Assembly (NCBI RefSeq): GCF_003336755.1
Contig: NZ_QMDI01000013.1
Span: 62,001-126,000, forward strand
DNA length: 64,000 bases
Source: Elioraea thermophila (ex Habib et al. 2022)
GTDB lineage: Bacteria; Pseudomonadota; Alphaproteobacteria; Acetobacterales; Acetobacteraceae
Direction: 5' to 3'
This document shows positions 29,087-38,128 of the stretch, piece after piece. Both the position numbers and the translations under genes were made by a program. Below the pieces are notes generated by a model. The model made no database searches. It had not been told where the DNA came from and worked only from the letters and a program-made list of their open reading frames with translations. Positions within the stretch are counted from its first letter, which is position 1, and each line of letters opens with the position of its first letter.

Positions 29087-30382
29087 TCAGAGGGTTTCGA
29101 TCCTGATCACGGTCGGCGGCTCGACCACCGCCTCCAGCGAGGCGATGCGGGCCACCGCCGCGGCGAACGCCGCCTCCTCGCACGGATGCGTCGTCAGCAC
29201 AACGGGAACCGTCTCGCCGGGCGAGCGACCACGCTGCAGCATGCTCTCCAGGCTCACCGCATGGTCGCGCAGCACGGCCGAGACCTCTGCGATCACGCCC
29301 GGGCGGTCCACCACCATCAGACGCAGGTACGCCGCCCCGCGGCGATGCGCGATGGGAACGGCGGCCGCGGGCTCGAGGCCCACCGCACTGCGTCCCCAGG
29401 TCGGCGTACGCCGGCCGCGCGCGATGTCGATCAGATCGGCGACCACCGCCGACGCCGTCGGCCCCCCGCCGGCGCCACGACCTTCCAGGATGACGCGGCC
29501 GGCATGATCGCCTTCGATCATCACCGCATTGAACACGCCGTCGACATGCGCGAAGGGCGAGGCTTCGGGCACGAGGGCGGGATGGACGCGCGCCGCCACC
29601 CCCTCGTTGGTTTCCTCCGCGATGCCGACCAGACGGATGACGTAGCCGAGGTCGCGGGCGAAACGGATGTCGAGATCGGTAATCCGTCGGATCCCCTCGA
29701 CGGAGAGCGAGGCGAAGTCGAGCGGGCGGCCGAAAGCGAGGCCAGCGAGAATGGCGAGCTTGTGTGCGGCATCCACCCCGTCGATGTCGAAAGAGGGATC
29801 GGCCTCGGCGTAGCCGAGCGCCTGCGCCTCGGCCAGCACCTCGGCGAAGGCGCGGCCCGTGTCGCGCATGGCAGTGAGAATGTAGTTGGAGGTGCCGTTC
29901 AGGATGCCGGCGATGCGCAGCACGCGGTTGGCGGCGAGGCCTTCGCGCAACGCCTTGATGGCCGGAATGCCGCCGGCGACCGCCGCCTCGAAGGCGAGCG
30001 CCGCCCCTGTTCGTTCCGCCCGCGCAGCGAGGTCGGCGCCGTGCAGGGCGAGCATCGCCTTGTTCGCCGTCACCACCGGCTTGCCGGCGTCGAGCGCGGC
30101 CTCGACCGCCGCGCGCGCCGGACCATCCGCCCCGCCGATCACTTCGACCAGGACCTCGACCGAGGCGTCGCGGGCGAGCGCCACCGGATCCTGGAACCAG
30201 GCGAGCCCGTCAAGCGCCACGCCGCGATCCTTGCCGCGATCGCGCGCGGAGACGGCGACCGGCACGATCGGCCGGCCCGCCCGCGCCGCGATCAGTTCCG
30301 CGTTCGCGCGCAACAGGCCGAGGGTCGCTGCCCCCACCGTGCCGAGTCCGGCGAGGCCGACGCGCAGGGGAGCCCCGCTCAT
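29087..30382 (-). CDS. hom: Homoserine dehydrogenase
   Basis: A 431-residue enzyme reducing aspartate semialdehyde to homoserine for threonine and methionine synthesis. The Rossmann segment VGLAGLGTVGAATLGLL is at residues 8-24, the catalytic region includes GILNGTSNYILTAM and DPSFDIDGVDAAHKLAIL, and a C-terminal ACT domain (AYLRLMVVDRPGVIAEVSAV) suggests feedback inhibition by threonine. ATG overlaps the aminotransferase stop by ATGA. Confidence 0.95.
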   Translation of the reverse strand: MSGAPLRVGLAGLGTVGAATLGLLRANAELIAARAGRPIVPVAVSARDRGKDRGVALDGLAWFQDPVALARDASVEVLVEVIGGADGPARAAVEAALDAGKPVVTANKAMLALHGADLAARAERTGAALAFEAAVAGGIPAIKALREGLAANRVLRIAGILNGTSNYILTAMRDTGRAFAEVLAEAQALGYAEADPSFDIDGVDAAHKLAILAGLAFGRPLDFASLSVEGIRRITDLDIRFARDLGYVIRLVGIAEETNEGVAARVHPALVPEASPFAHVDGVFNAVMIEGDHAGRVILEGRGAGGGPTASAVVADLIDIARGRRTPTWGRSAVGLEPAAAVPIAHRRGAAYLRLMVVDRPGVIAEVSAVLRDHAVSLESMLQRGRSPGETVPVVLTTHPCEEAAFAAAVARIASLEAVVEPPTVIRIETL

Positions 30383-31605
30383 GCCGCCGTCTCGACCTCG
30401 GAGGACATGGCCGGCGCGTTCGTGCCCTGCAGGAAGGCGCGGATGGCCCGGCAGGCCTGGCGGATGCGCTGCGTGTTCTCGACGAGCGCGATGCGCACGT
30501 GCCCATCGCCATGCTCGCCGAAACCGACACCGGGGCTGACCGCAACCTTGGCGCGATCGAGCAGGAGCTTGGCGAATTCGAGACTGCCCAGATGGCGGAA
30601 GCGCGGCGGGATCGGCGCCCAGGCGAACATCGAAGCGGCGGGGGCGGGAACTTCCCAGCCGGCAGCGGCAAGGCCGCGGATCAGCACATCGCGCCGTTCG
30701 CGATAAAGCGCGCGCATCTGCTCCACGCAGTCCTGCGGCCCGTTCAGGGCGGCGACGGCGGCGACCTGAATCGGGGTGAAGGCGCCGTAGTCGAGATAGG
30801 ACTTCACCCGGGCGAGAGCGGCGATCAGCCGCGGGTTGCCGGCGGCGAAACCGATGCGCCAGCCCGCCATCGAGTAGGTCTTCGACATCGAAGTGAACTC
30901 GACGGCGATGTCCTTCGCCCCCGGCACGGCGAGGATGGAGGGTGGCGGTTCGCCCTCGAAATAGATCTCGGCGTAGGCGAGATCGGAGATGACGAACACC
31001 TCGTGCCGGCGGGCGAAGGCAACGACCTCGCGGTAGAAGTCGAGCGAGGCGGTGAGCGCGGTCGGGTTGGAGGGGAAATTGACGATCAGCGCGGTCGGCT
31101 TCGGCACGGAGTGGATCACCGCGCGATCCAGCGCACGCAGCATCTCCTCGCCGGGCTCGTGCGGGATGGAGCGCACCGCAGCACCGGCGATGACGAAGCC
31201 GAACTGGTGGATGGGATAGGAGGGGTTGGGGACGAGAATGACGTCGCCCGGTGAGGTGATGGCCTGCGCGAGGTTGGCGAGCCCTTCCTTCGAGCCGAGG
31301 GTGACGCAGACCTCCGTCTCGGGGTCGAGGGCGACGCCGAAGCGGCGGGCGTAGTAGCCGGCGAGCGCGCGGCGCAGTCCCGGGATGCCGCGGGAGACCG
31401 AATAGCGGTGCGCGCGCGGGTCGGCCACCGTCTCGACGAGCTTGGCGACCACATGCGGCGGTGCGGCGCTGTCCGGGTTGCCCATGCCGAGATCGATCAC
31501 GTCCTCGCCGCGAGCGCGCGCCTCCGCCTTCAGCCGGTTCACCTCGGCGAAGACGTACGGGGGAAGGCGACGGATGCGGTGGAATTCGCTCTGGGCGGAG
31601 GGCAT
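30379..31605 (-). CDS. PLP-dependent aminotransferase (AlaC / LL-DAP aminotransferase-like)
   Basis: About 408 residues from the ATG at 31605 (MPSAQSEFHRIRRLPPYVF). A fold-type I aminotransferase with DLGMGNPDSAAPPHV, SRGIPGLRRALAGYYARRFG, NFPSNPTAL, and the PLP-binding Lys in EFTSMSKTYSMAGWRIGFA. The closest families are AlaC-type alanine:glutamate transaminases and enzymes annotated as LL-diaminopimelate aminotransferase. Coupling to hom by ATGA suggests a role in amino acid biosynthesis. An ATG 13 codons upstream is possible but less family-like. Confidence 0.88.
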   Translation of the reverse strand: MPSAQSEFHRIRRLPPYVFAEVNRLKAEARARGEDVIDLGMGNPDSAAPPHVVAKLVETVADPRAHRYSVSRGIPGLRRALAGYYARRFGVALDPETEVCVTLGSKEGLANLAQAITSPGDVILVPNPSYPIHQFGFVIAGAAVRSIPHEPGEEMLRALDRAVIHSVPKPTALIVNFPSNPTALTASLDFYREVVAFARRHEVFVISDLAYAEIYFEGEPPPSILAVPGAKDIAVEFTSMSKTYSMAGWRIGFAAGNPRLIAALARVKSYLDYGAFTPIQVAAVAALNGPQDCVEQMRALYRERRDVLIRGLAAAGWEVPAPAASMFAWAPIPPRFRHLGSLEFAKLLLDRAKVAVSPGVGFGEHGDGHVRIALVENTQRIRQACRAIRAFLQGTNAPAMSSEVETAA

Positions 31606-31673
31606 GCGCTTCGGTTCCGGGGCTCTCTCGGGTCGGAGGGCCACAGCCGGACCCGACTCGTCAACCTGGACCT

Positions 31674-32771
31674 TCAGTATATCAGCCGGACCTCGGCGCC
31701 GCGACCGGCAGGACCCGGGCGGGATTCGGCCGCGATCTCCACCGCCTCCGCCGGAACGCCGGCCGCCCGCAACGCCTGGGCGACGGCCTGAGCGCGCGCC
31801 AGCGCAAGCCCGTGATCCTCGCCGGCCGCGTCGAGAAAGCCGATGACGCGCAGCCCCGCCGCCCCGCGCGTGCGGGCGATGGCCAGCAGCGTGTCGCGCT
31901 CGCCGGGCGGCAGGACGGCGGAGCCGCGGGCGAAGGCGATGGCCGCGCCGGAACCGGTGGCGCTCGGCCGCACCGCGACCGGCGTCGCTGCCGGCGGCAG
32001 GACGGAGCGGTCGACGATGACGGAAGGATCGGGCGTGGGCGTGGCAGCGGCCGCGCGGGGTGACAGGTCCGCCGGCGGCGGGGGCACAGGGGACGGGGCC
32101 ATGGGCGGTGCCGGCCTTGCGGATGCTGGCGAGGGCTGGACAGGCGACGGGGGCGCGAGGGGGGCGGGATCCGCCTCGAGCCGGGCCGGCGGCGGCGGGG
32201 CGGGCGGAATGTCCGGCACGGGCGGAGGCGAGGTCACCGTCGGTGCTACGGTAACGGGTGGCGCGGCAGCCTCGCGCGCTGAAGCAGCGACGGCAGCCGA
32301 CGGCGCGCCGGCGATCGGCGGCGGAGAGGGCGGGGCGACAACCAACGGGTCAGGCACGACAGGACCGACGATGCCCTCGGGCTCGGCGCGGAAGCCGAGC
32401 GGCCCCGCCGTTTCGGCCGCGGCGGGGAGCGGCGTCGCGCCGGGCGGGCGGCGCGGTGCCCCGGTGTGCCGTGCATTTTCCCGATCCGCCACCAGCGCTT
32501 CGGCCACCCGCCGCCGCTCCTCCGCCGACGGCGGCACCGGGCGGGCCGGCACCGTGCCGAGATTGGGGAACGGACGATCCGCACCCGGCACCTCCGGCAG
32601 GCCGGCAAGCGACGGACGCCCGCCGAGCACGCGCACCTGCTCGATCGGATCGAGCCGCGGGCCGCAGCCGGTGGTCAGCAGAAGGACGAGCCATGCGATG
32701 GGCGCGCGCCGGCAACGCCCGCGCCCCCTTGCTTGATCGCACCTCCGCGCGGCACTAGGGTCCTTCGACAT
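31674..32771 (-). CDS. Proline-rich lipoprotein with OmpA-like C-terminal domain
   Basis: A 365-residue predicted outer-membrane lipoprotein. A basic N-terminus leads to IAWLVLLLTTGC, with Cys about residue 36 as lipidation site. Residues about 110-260 are a Pro/Ala-rich spacer, likely unstructured and long enough to span the periplasm. The last 90 residues resemble OmpA: FARGSAVLPPGERDTLLAIA, IGFLDAAGEDHGLALARAQA with Asp and Arg near the peptidoglycan-binding positions. It would tether the outer membrane to the cell wall. It is divergent from phaC with 43 bases between starts. Confidence 0.65.
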   Translation of the reverse strand: MSKDPSAARRCDQARGRGRCRRAPIAWLVLLLTTGCGPRLDPIEQVRVLGGRPSLAGLPEVPGADRPFPNLGTVPARPVPPSAEERRRVAEALVADRENARHTGAPRRPPGATPLPAAAETAGPLGFRAEPEGIVGPVVPDPLVVAPPSPPPIAGAPSAAVAASAREAAAPPVTVAPTVTSPPPVPDIPPAPPPPARLEADPAPLAPPSPVQPSPASARPAPPMAPSPVPPPPADLSPRAAAATPTPDPSVIVDRSVLPPAATPVAVRPSATGSGAAIAFARGSAVLPPGERDTLLAIARTRGAAGLRVIGFLDAAGEDHGLALARAQAVAQALRAAGVPAEAVEIAAESRPGPAGRGAEVRLIY

Positions 32772-32814
32772 TCCTCATCTCCGCGGCCGATCCGGGACAA
32801 GGACGCTCAACGCG

Positions 32815-34611
32815 ATGGCAGAGGACAAGGCCGCCCAGGCCTTCAAGATGCCCGACCCCGCCCTGCTGACGCGCAACATGGCGGACATCGCGCGCCGTAG
32901 CCAGCGCATCGTGATGGAGTTCCTCAAGCGCCAGGGCAACGGGACTTTGCCGGGATTCGATCCGCTCAACATCGGCGGCGCCTTCCTGGAAATGACCGCC
33001 CGGCTGATGGCCAACCCGGTGGCGCTGATGCAGGCGCAGGTCGCGTTCTGGCAGGACTACATGCTGCTGTGGCAGAACACGGCGCGCCGGCTGCTCGGCG
33101 CCGAAGCCGAGCCCGTCGTCACGCCGCCGCCCGGCGACCGTCGCTTCCGCCACGAGGACTGGCACGAGAACGAGATCTTCGACTTCATCAAGCAGTCCTA
33201 CCTCCTCTCCGCCCGCTACATCCAGTCGCTGGTGAAGCAAGTGGAGGGGCTGGACGAGAAGACGGCGCAGAAAATCGACTTCTACACGCGCCAGTTCGTC
33301 GATGCGATGGCCCCGACCAATTTCGTCCTGACCAACCCGGAGGTTTTGCGCCGCACGATCGAGACGGGCGGGGAAAATCTGGTGCGCGGCCTCAACAACC
33401 TGCTCGCCGACCTCGAACGCGGCAAGGGCCGGCTGCAGATCAAGATGACCGATTACGAGGCGTTCAAGGTGGGCGAGAACATCGCCACCACGCCCGGTTC
33501 GGTGATCTACCGCAACGACCTGATCGAGCTCATCCAGTACGCCCCCGCCACGGAGGAGGTCCTCAAGCGCCCCCTCCTCATCATCCCGCCCTGGATCAAC
33601 AAGTACTACATCCTCGACCTGCGGCCGAAGAACAGCTTCATCCGCTGGGCGGTCTCGCAAGGCCACACGGTGTTCTGCATTTCCTGGGTGAACCCGGACG
33701 AGCGGCTCGCGCAGAAGACCTTCGAGGACTACATGCTGGAAGGGCCGCTCGCCGCGCTGGAGGCCATCCGCAAGGCGACCGGCGAGACGGACGTCAACGC
33801 CATCGGCTATTGCCTGGGCGGCACGCTGCTCGCCTGCACGCTCGCGCACATGGCGGCGAAGGAGGATGCGCGAATCCGCTCCGCCACCTTTTTCACCACG
33901 CTGGTCGATTTCTCGGAAGCGGGCGAACTCTTGGTGTTCATCGACGAGGAGCAGCTGAAGGCGCTCGAGGAGACGATGAACAAGCGCGGCTATCTCGACG
34001 GGCACGAGATGGCGGTGACCTTCAACATGCTGCGCGCCAACGACCTGATCTGGTCGTTCGTGGTGAACAACTATCTGCTCGGGCAGGAGCCGTTCCCGTT
34101 CGACCTGCTCTATTGGAATTCCGACTCGACCCGCATGCCGGCGGCGATGCATTCGTTCTACCTGCGCAAGATGTACCAGGAGAACAAGCTGGTCGAACCG
34201 GGCGGCATCACGCTTGCCGGCACGCCGATCGACCTGCGCAGGATCGCCGTGCCGACCTACATCCTGGCCACGCGCGAGGACCACATCGCGCCGTGGAAGG
34301 CCTGTTACAAGGCGACACAGATCTATTCCGGCAAGAAGCGCTTCGTGCTCGCCGCCTCGGGCCACATCGCCGGCGTGGTCAATCCGCCAGAGGCCGGCAA
34401 GTACAGCCACTGGGTGAACACGGACTTGCCGCCCGACCCTGAAGCCTGGCTCGCTGGCGCGACCGAACTCGCCGGCTCCTGGTGGCCGGATTGGCAGCGT
34501 TGGGTGGCCGGGTTGTCGCGCGCCAAGGTGAAGGCGCGCACGCCCGGTGAGGGCGAACTGCCGGTACTGGAACCCGCGCCCGGCAGTTACGTGCGCGTCA
34601 CCGCACAGTAG
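32815..34611 (+). CDS. phaC: Class I poly(3-hydroxyalkanoate) synthase PhaC
   Basis: A 598-residue polymerase that builds polyhydroxybutyrate from (R)-3-hydroxyacyl-CoA on granules. The catalytic triad is visible: Cys333 in the lipase-like box IGYCLGGTLL, Asp489 in REDHIAPWKACY, and His517 in SGHIAGVVNPP. The N-terminal helical domain contains GGAFLEMTARLMANP-like sequence and FWQDYMLLWQ. Length is typical of class I enzymes, which act without PhaE. The phasin gene lies 20 kb away on the same strand; phaA and phaB are not in the window. Confidence 0.97.
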   Translation: MAEDKAAQAFKMPDPALLTRNMADIARRSQRIVMEFLKRQGNGTLPGFDPLNIGGAFLEMTARLMANPVALMQAQVAFWQDYMLLWQNTARRLLGAEAEPVVTPPPGDRRFRHEDWHENEIFDFIKQSYLLSARYIQSLVKQVEGLDEKTAQKIDFYTRQFVDAMAPTNFVLTNPEVLRRTIETGGENLVRGLNNLLADLERGKGRLQIKMTDYEAFKVGENIATTPGSVIYRNDLIELIQYAPATEEVLKRPLLIIPPWINKYYILDLRPKNSFIRWAVSQGHTVFCISWVNPDERLAQKTFEDYMLEGPLAALEAIRKATGETDVNAIGYCLGGTLLACTLAHMAAKEDARIRSATFFTTLVDFSEAGELLVFIDEEQLKALEETMNKRGYLDGHEMAVTFNMLRANDLIWSFVVNNYLLGQEPFPFDLLYWNSDSTRMPAAMHSFYLRKMYQENKLVEPGGITLAGTPIDLRRIAVPTYILATREDHIAPWKACYKATQIYSGKKRFVLAASGHIAGVVNPPEAGKYSHWVNTDLPPDPEAWLAGATELAGSWWPDWQRWVAGLSRAKVKARTPGEGELPVLEPAPGSYVRVTAQ

Positions 34612-34631
34612 GCCGCGCTCGAAGCGAGACC

Positions 34632-35180
34632 TCAGCGCGGCGGACCCGCCTCGCGCTCGAGAGCGAGCCGGAGTTCGCGCAGCGGCCGCACGACCTGGCG
34701 GGGAACCTCGAAGCGCTGCAAGCGCTCGCGCGTCGCGGTCGGGTCCGGCGAGACGGGAGGAGCGAAGGCGGCGCGCGCCGCCGCCTCGTCGCCGCGCCGC
34801 AAGGCTTGGGTGGCGGCCCACAACGCATCGACCACCGCCTGCGCAGTCGCTTCCGACGCGATCGCCGCCGCCGCGCGCAGATTTGGCCGTGCCTCGCGCA
34901 ACAGCCGCCCCGGCCAGCGATCGGCCATCCGGCCGGACGACGCCTCGACGGTGGCGATCTCGTACATCAGGAGCGCATAGGCCGCGTTCGCCGGCCGGTC
35001 GATCAACGCGTGCGGGCGGGCGACGAGCAGGTGGAACGCATTCTCCGCCGCCTGGAACAGGGGATCGGCTGCGCCCTGGAACACGCCGGGCGGGATGACG
35101 ATGCTTTCCACGGGCTCCCCTCCGCAGGCGGCGAGGGCGGCGAGCGCCGGTGCGACAAGAACGACCCGCCGCCGGATCAT
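34632..35180 (-). CDS. Predicted lipoprotein of unknown function
   Basis: A 182-residue protein with a clear lipoprotein signal (MIRRRVVLVAPALAALAACG, lipidation Cys19). The mature part is largely helical (ENAFHLLVARPHALIDRPAN, LLREARPNLRAAAAIASEAT) and I do not recognise a family. It overlaps the gamma carbonic anhydrase gene by ATGA and ends the fadJ-acyl-CoA dehydrogenase operon, converging on phaC with 20 bases between. Confidence 0.7.
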   Translation of the reverse strand: MIRRRVVLVAPALAALAACGGEPVESIVIPPGVFQGAADPLFQAAENAFHLLVARPHALIDRPANAAYALLMYEIATVEASSGRMADRWPGRLLREARPNLRAAAAIASEATAQAVVDALWAATQALRRGDEAAARAAFAPPVSPDPTATRERLQRFEVPRQVVRPLRELRLALEREAGPPR

Positions 35181-35731
35181 TCCGCCGCCTTACTCAGGGC
35201 GCGCGCGCGATACTCCATCCGGTAGCGGGAAGCCAGATCGGCGTAGTGAGGCGCCGTTTTCGCGAAGAAGGCGTCGGTCGGCCGATCCAGCTTGCGCATG
35301 AACTGCGCCGGCGCCCCGGCCCACAGCTCGCCCTTGGGGATCACCTTGCCGGGCGGCAGCACGCCGCCGGCGGCGAGCATCCCGCCTTCCTCGATCACCG
35401 CGCCATCCAGCACGATCGCCCCCATGCCGACGAACGCCCTGTCCTCCAGCGTGCAGGCATGCACGATCGCCATGTGGCCGATCGTCACCTCGTCGCCGAT
35501 CAGGCACGGGTGGGTTTCGCGGTTGACGTGGATGATGGTGCCGTCCTGCACGTTGGTGCGCGCACCGATGCGCACGCGGTTGACGTCGCCGCGCACCACG
35601 CAGTGGAACCAGATCGAGCTCGCTGGCCCGACAACCACGTCGCCGATCACCGCCGCGGTGGGCGCGATCCAGGCGGTGGGGTCGACCTCCGGCAGCTTGC
35701 CCGCGAAGGGGTAGAGCGGCCCTTGCATCAT
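35177..35731 (-). CDS. Gamma-carbonic anhydrase family protein
   Basis: About 184 residues forming a left-handed beta-helix of hexapeptide repeats (WIAPTAAVIGDVVVGPASSIW and following). The three zinc-ligand His candidates lie in GTIIHVN and IGHMAIVHAC, as in YrdA/PaaY/CaiE-like proteins. Many such proteins have weak carbonic anhydrase or thioesterase activity. The start is ATG 35731 (MMQGPLYPF); eight more codons upstream are open. It lies 25 bases after the acyl-CoA dehydrogenase, so a metabolic role with CoA esters is possible, as for PaaY, but unproven. Confidence 0.85.
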   Translation of the reverse strand: MMQGPLYPFAGKLPEVDPTAWIAPTAAVIGDVVVGPASSIWFHCVVRGDVNRVRIGARTNVQDGTIIHVNRETHPCLIGDEVTIGHMAIVHACTLEDRAFVGMGAIVLDGAVIEEGGMLAAGGVLPPGKVIPKGELWAGAPAQFMRKLDRPTDAFFAKTAPHYADLASRYRMEYRARALSKAAE

Positions 35732-35756
35732 CGTCTCCTGCCCACCACGACCCACC

Positions 35757-36908
35757 TCACGCGGCGCGGATCAGCCCGCCGCCATCGGCGAGCCGCGCAA
35801 GATGATGGGCGGCATTGCCGAACAGCGCGTCGATCGCGAGCAGCCGCGCCATGCAGTGCCCGACCGCGTAGTCCATGGTCAGGCCGATGCCGCCGTGCAG
35901 CTGCACGGCCATCTCGGCGACGAAACGGCCGCGCCGGCCGATCAAGGCCTTCACCGCCGAAAGCGCCCGCCGCCGCTCCGCCGCATCCGGCTCATCGAGG
36001 CTCATCGCGGCCCAGATCGCCATCGACCGCGCCTCCTCGATCGCGATCAGCATGTCGGTCGCGCGATGTTGTAACACTTGAAACGAGCCGATCGGGCGCC
36101 CGAACTGCCGACGCGTCTTCAGGTAGTCGATGGTGAGGCGATGCGCGAGCGTCATCACGCCGACCGCCTCGGCGGCGAGGGCGGCGATCGCCTCCTGCAC
36201 CACGCGCTCGATGAGGGGAAAGGCCTCCCCCGGTTCGCCGAGCACGCAGTCGTCGGCGACCGCGACGTCGTCAAGCACGATCTCCGCCGCGCGGCGACCG
36301 TCGTTGGTGCGCAGCGTGCGGCGCGCAAGACCCGACGCCGTCGCCGGCACCAGGAAGGCGGCAAGCCCCCGCTCCTCTCCCGGCGCACCCGTCACCCGCG
36401 CCGTGACCACCAGATGGTCGGCGACATCGCCGTGCAGGACGAGCGTCTTGCGACCGTTGAGGCGCCACCCGCCATCCTCCCGTCGCGCCGTCGTCACGAC
36501 GTCGGCAGGATCGGCCGTTGCCCCGCGCTCGGTGTGCGCGAAGGCGAGCAGGACCTCCCCGGCGGCGAGGCGCGGCACGATCGCCGCGCGCAGTTCGGCC
36601 GAAGCACCGTGGCGCAGAAAGCCGCCGCCCAACACCACCGTCGCCAGCCACGGCTCGAGCACCAGCGCCTCGCCCAAGGCCTGCGCGACCAACATGGTCT
36701 CCACCGCGCTTCCGCCGAGACCCCCTTCCTCCTCGGCGAACGGCAGCGCGAGGACGCCGAGCTCTGCGAACGCGCGCCAGACCTCGCGGCTCCAGCCCTC
36801 GGGCGTACGCGCGTGGGCCTTGCGCCGATCGAACCCGTAGCGGTCGGCGAGCAGGCGGCGAAGGCTCGCCTCGAGCAGACGCTGTTCCTCGGAAAGCTCG
36901 AACTCCAT
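35757..36908 (-). CDS. Acyl-CoA dehydrogenase, PimD-like small subunit
   Basis: A 383-residue FAD-dependent dehydrogenase. The N-terminal ELSEEQRLLEASLRRLLADRY, LPFAEEEGGLGG, FAHTERGATADPADV and RRQFGRPIGSFQVLQHRATD match the pimeloyl-CoA dehydrogenase small-subunit type more than ordinary fatty-acid enzymes. It likely forms a heterodimer with the product of the preceding gene, four bases upstream, and desaturates a dicarboxyl- or ring-derived acyl-CoA. Substrate is inferred. Confidence 0.82.
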   Translation of the reverse strand: MEFELSEEQRLLEASLRRLLADRYGFDRRKAHARTPEGWSREVWRAFAELGVLALPFAEEEGGLGGSAVETMLVAQALGEALVLEPWLATVVLGGGFLRHGASAELRAAIVPRLAAGEVLLAFAHTERGATADPADVVTTARREDGGWRLNGRKTLVLHGDVADHLVVTARVTGAPGEERGLAAFLVPATASGLARRTLRTNDGRRAAEIVLDDVAVADDCVLGEPGEAFPLIERVVQEAIAALAAEAVGVMTLAHRLTIDYLKTRRQFGRPIGSFQVLQHRATDMLIAIEEARSMAIWAAMSLDEPDAAERRRALSAVKALIGRRGRFVAEMAVQLHGGIGLTMDYAVGHCMARLLAIDALFGNAAHHLARLADGGGLIRAA

Positions 36909-36912
36909 CGCC

Positions 36913-38121
36913 TCAGAGCCCCAGGAAAGCCTTGGCCATGATGTTGCGCTGGATCTCGTTGGTGCCTCCGTAGATCGAGAACTTGCGCCAGTTCATCCAC
37001 AGGGGCGCGCTCATCGCCGCCCAGTCCGGCACGGATGGCACTTCGTTGCTCGGCCGGTCCGGCTCCGCCTCGGGTGCGGCGAGCGCCCCCTCCCCCGCCG
37101 CCTCCAAGGTCAGCGTGGCGATCGCCTGCAGGATCTCCGATCCGCGGATCTTGAGAAGCGACGACGCAGGATCCGGGGCACGGTCGCCGGCGCGCGTCGC
37201 CTCCGCCGCCACCACCCTCAGGCAAGTGATCTCCAGCGCCTTCACCTCGACCTCGATGGCGGCGAGACGGTCGCGGAACGAGGGATCGTCGATCAGCCGC
37301 CCCCGGGGGGAGCGGGTTTCGGCGGCGATCCGCTTGAGGCGCCTGATCCGCTCCTTCGCGATGCCGACCCGCGCCTGGCCCGCCCGTTCGTGCGACAGCA
37401 GGAACTTGGCGCAGTCCCACCCGCGCCTCGGGTCGCCCACCATGTTCTCCGCCGGCACCCGCACCTCGTCGAGGAAGACCTCGTTCACCTCGTGCTCGCC
37501 GTCGATGGTGAGGATGGGCCGGACGGTGATGCCAGGGCTCCTCATGTCGATCAGCAGGAAGCCGATGCCTTCCTGGGGTTTCGCCGCGCTCGGATCCGTG
37601 CGCACCAGGGCGAACATCCAGTCCGCCCAGTGCGCGAGCGTGGTCCAGGTCTTCTGCCCGGTGACGATCCAGTGCTCTCCCTCGAGGCGGGCCGTTGTGC
37701 GCAGGCTCGCGAGATCGGACCCCGCCTCCGGTTCGCTGAAGCCCTGGCACCACCAGTCCTCGAGCGTGACGATGCGGGGCAGGAAGCGGCGCTTCTGCGC
37801 CTCGGTGCCGAAGGCGATCAGCACCGGGCCGACCATTTGGGTGCCGAACTGTTGCGGCTGCGGTGCGGGTGCCGCCTGCAGGGCTTCGCGGAACAGGTAA
37901 CGCCGCACCGGATCCCAGCCGGGACCGCCAGCCTCCTTGGGCCAATCCGGCACCGACCAACCGCGCGCGGCGAGGGTGCGGTGCCAGGCCACCCACTGCT
38001 CCTTGGTCGGCAGGCGTCCACTCTCCATCCGCGCGCGCGTCGCGGGATCGAGCGCGGCGTCGATGAAGGCGCACACCTCCTCGCGGAAGCGGCGCTCCTC
38101 CTCGCTCAGGCGCAGGTCCAT
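36913..38121 (-). CDS. Acyl-CoA dehydrogenase, PimC-like large subunit
   Basis: A 402-residue acyl-CoA dehydrogenase starting at ATG 38121 (MDLRLSEEERRFREEV). Signatures are WWCQGFSEPEAGSDLASLRT, GQKTWTTLAHWADWMFALVR, DGEHEVNEVFLDEVRVP and the C-terminal FSIYGGTNEIQRNIMAK. These fit the large subunit of pimeloyl-CoA-type dehydrogenases, which pair with a smaller partner encoded next door. The gene begins 7 bases after the fadJ-type stop. Confidence 0.85.
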   Translation of the reverse strand: MDLRLSEEERRFREEVCAFIDAALDPATRARMESGRLPTKEQWVAWHRTLAARGWSVPDWPKEAGGPGWDPVRRYLFREALQAAPAPQPQQFGTQMVGPVLIAFGTEAQKRRFLPRIVTLEDWWCQGFSEPEAGSDLASLRTTARLEGEHWIVTGQKTWTTLAHWADWMFALVRTDPSAAKPQEGIGFLLIDMRSPGITVRPILTIDGEHEVNEVFLDEVRVPAENMVGDPRRGWDCAKFLLSHERAGQARVGIAKERIRRLKRIAAETRSPRGRLIDDPSFRDRLAAIEVEVKALEITCLRVVAAEATRAGDRAPDPASSLLKIRGSEILQAIATLTLEAAGEGALAAPEAEPDRPSNEVPSVPDWAAMSAPLWMNWRKFSIYGGTNEIQRNIMAKAFLGL

Positions 38122-38128
38122 CGCCGCC

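Noticed and set aside
31674-32771. Pro-rich stretch of the lipoprotein as a sign of a TonB protein.
   Set aside because: The C-terminal domain is OmpA-like and a lipobox replaces the TonB membrane anchor.
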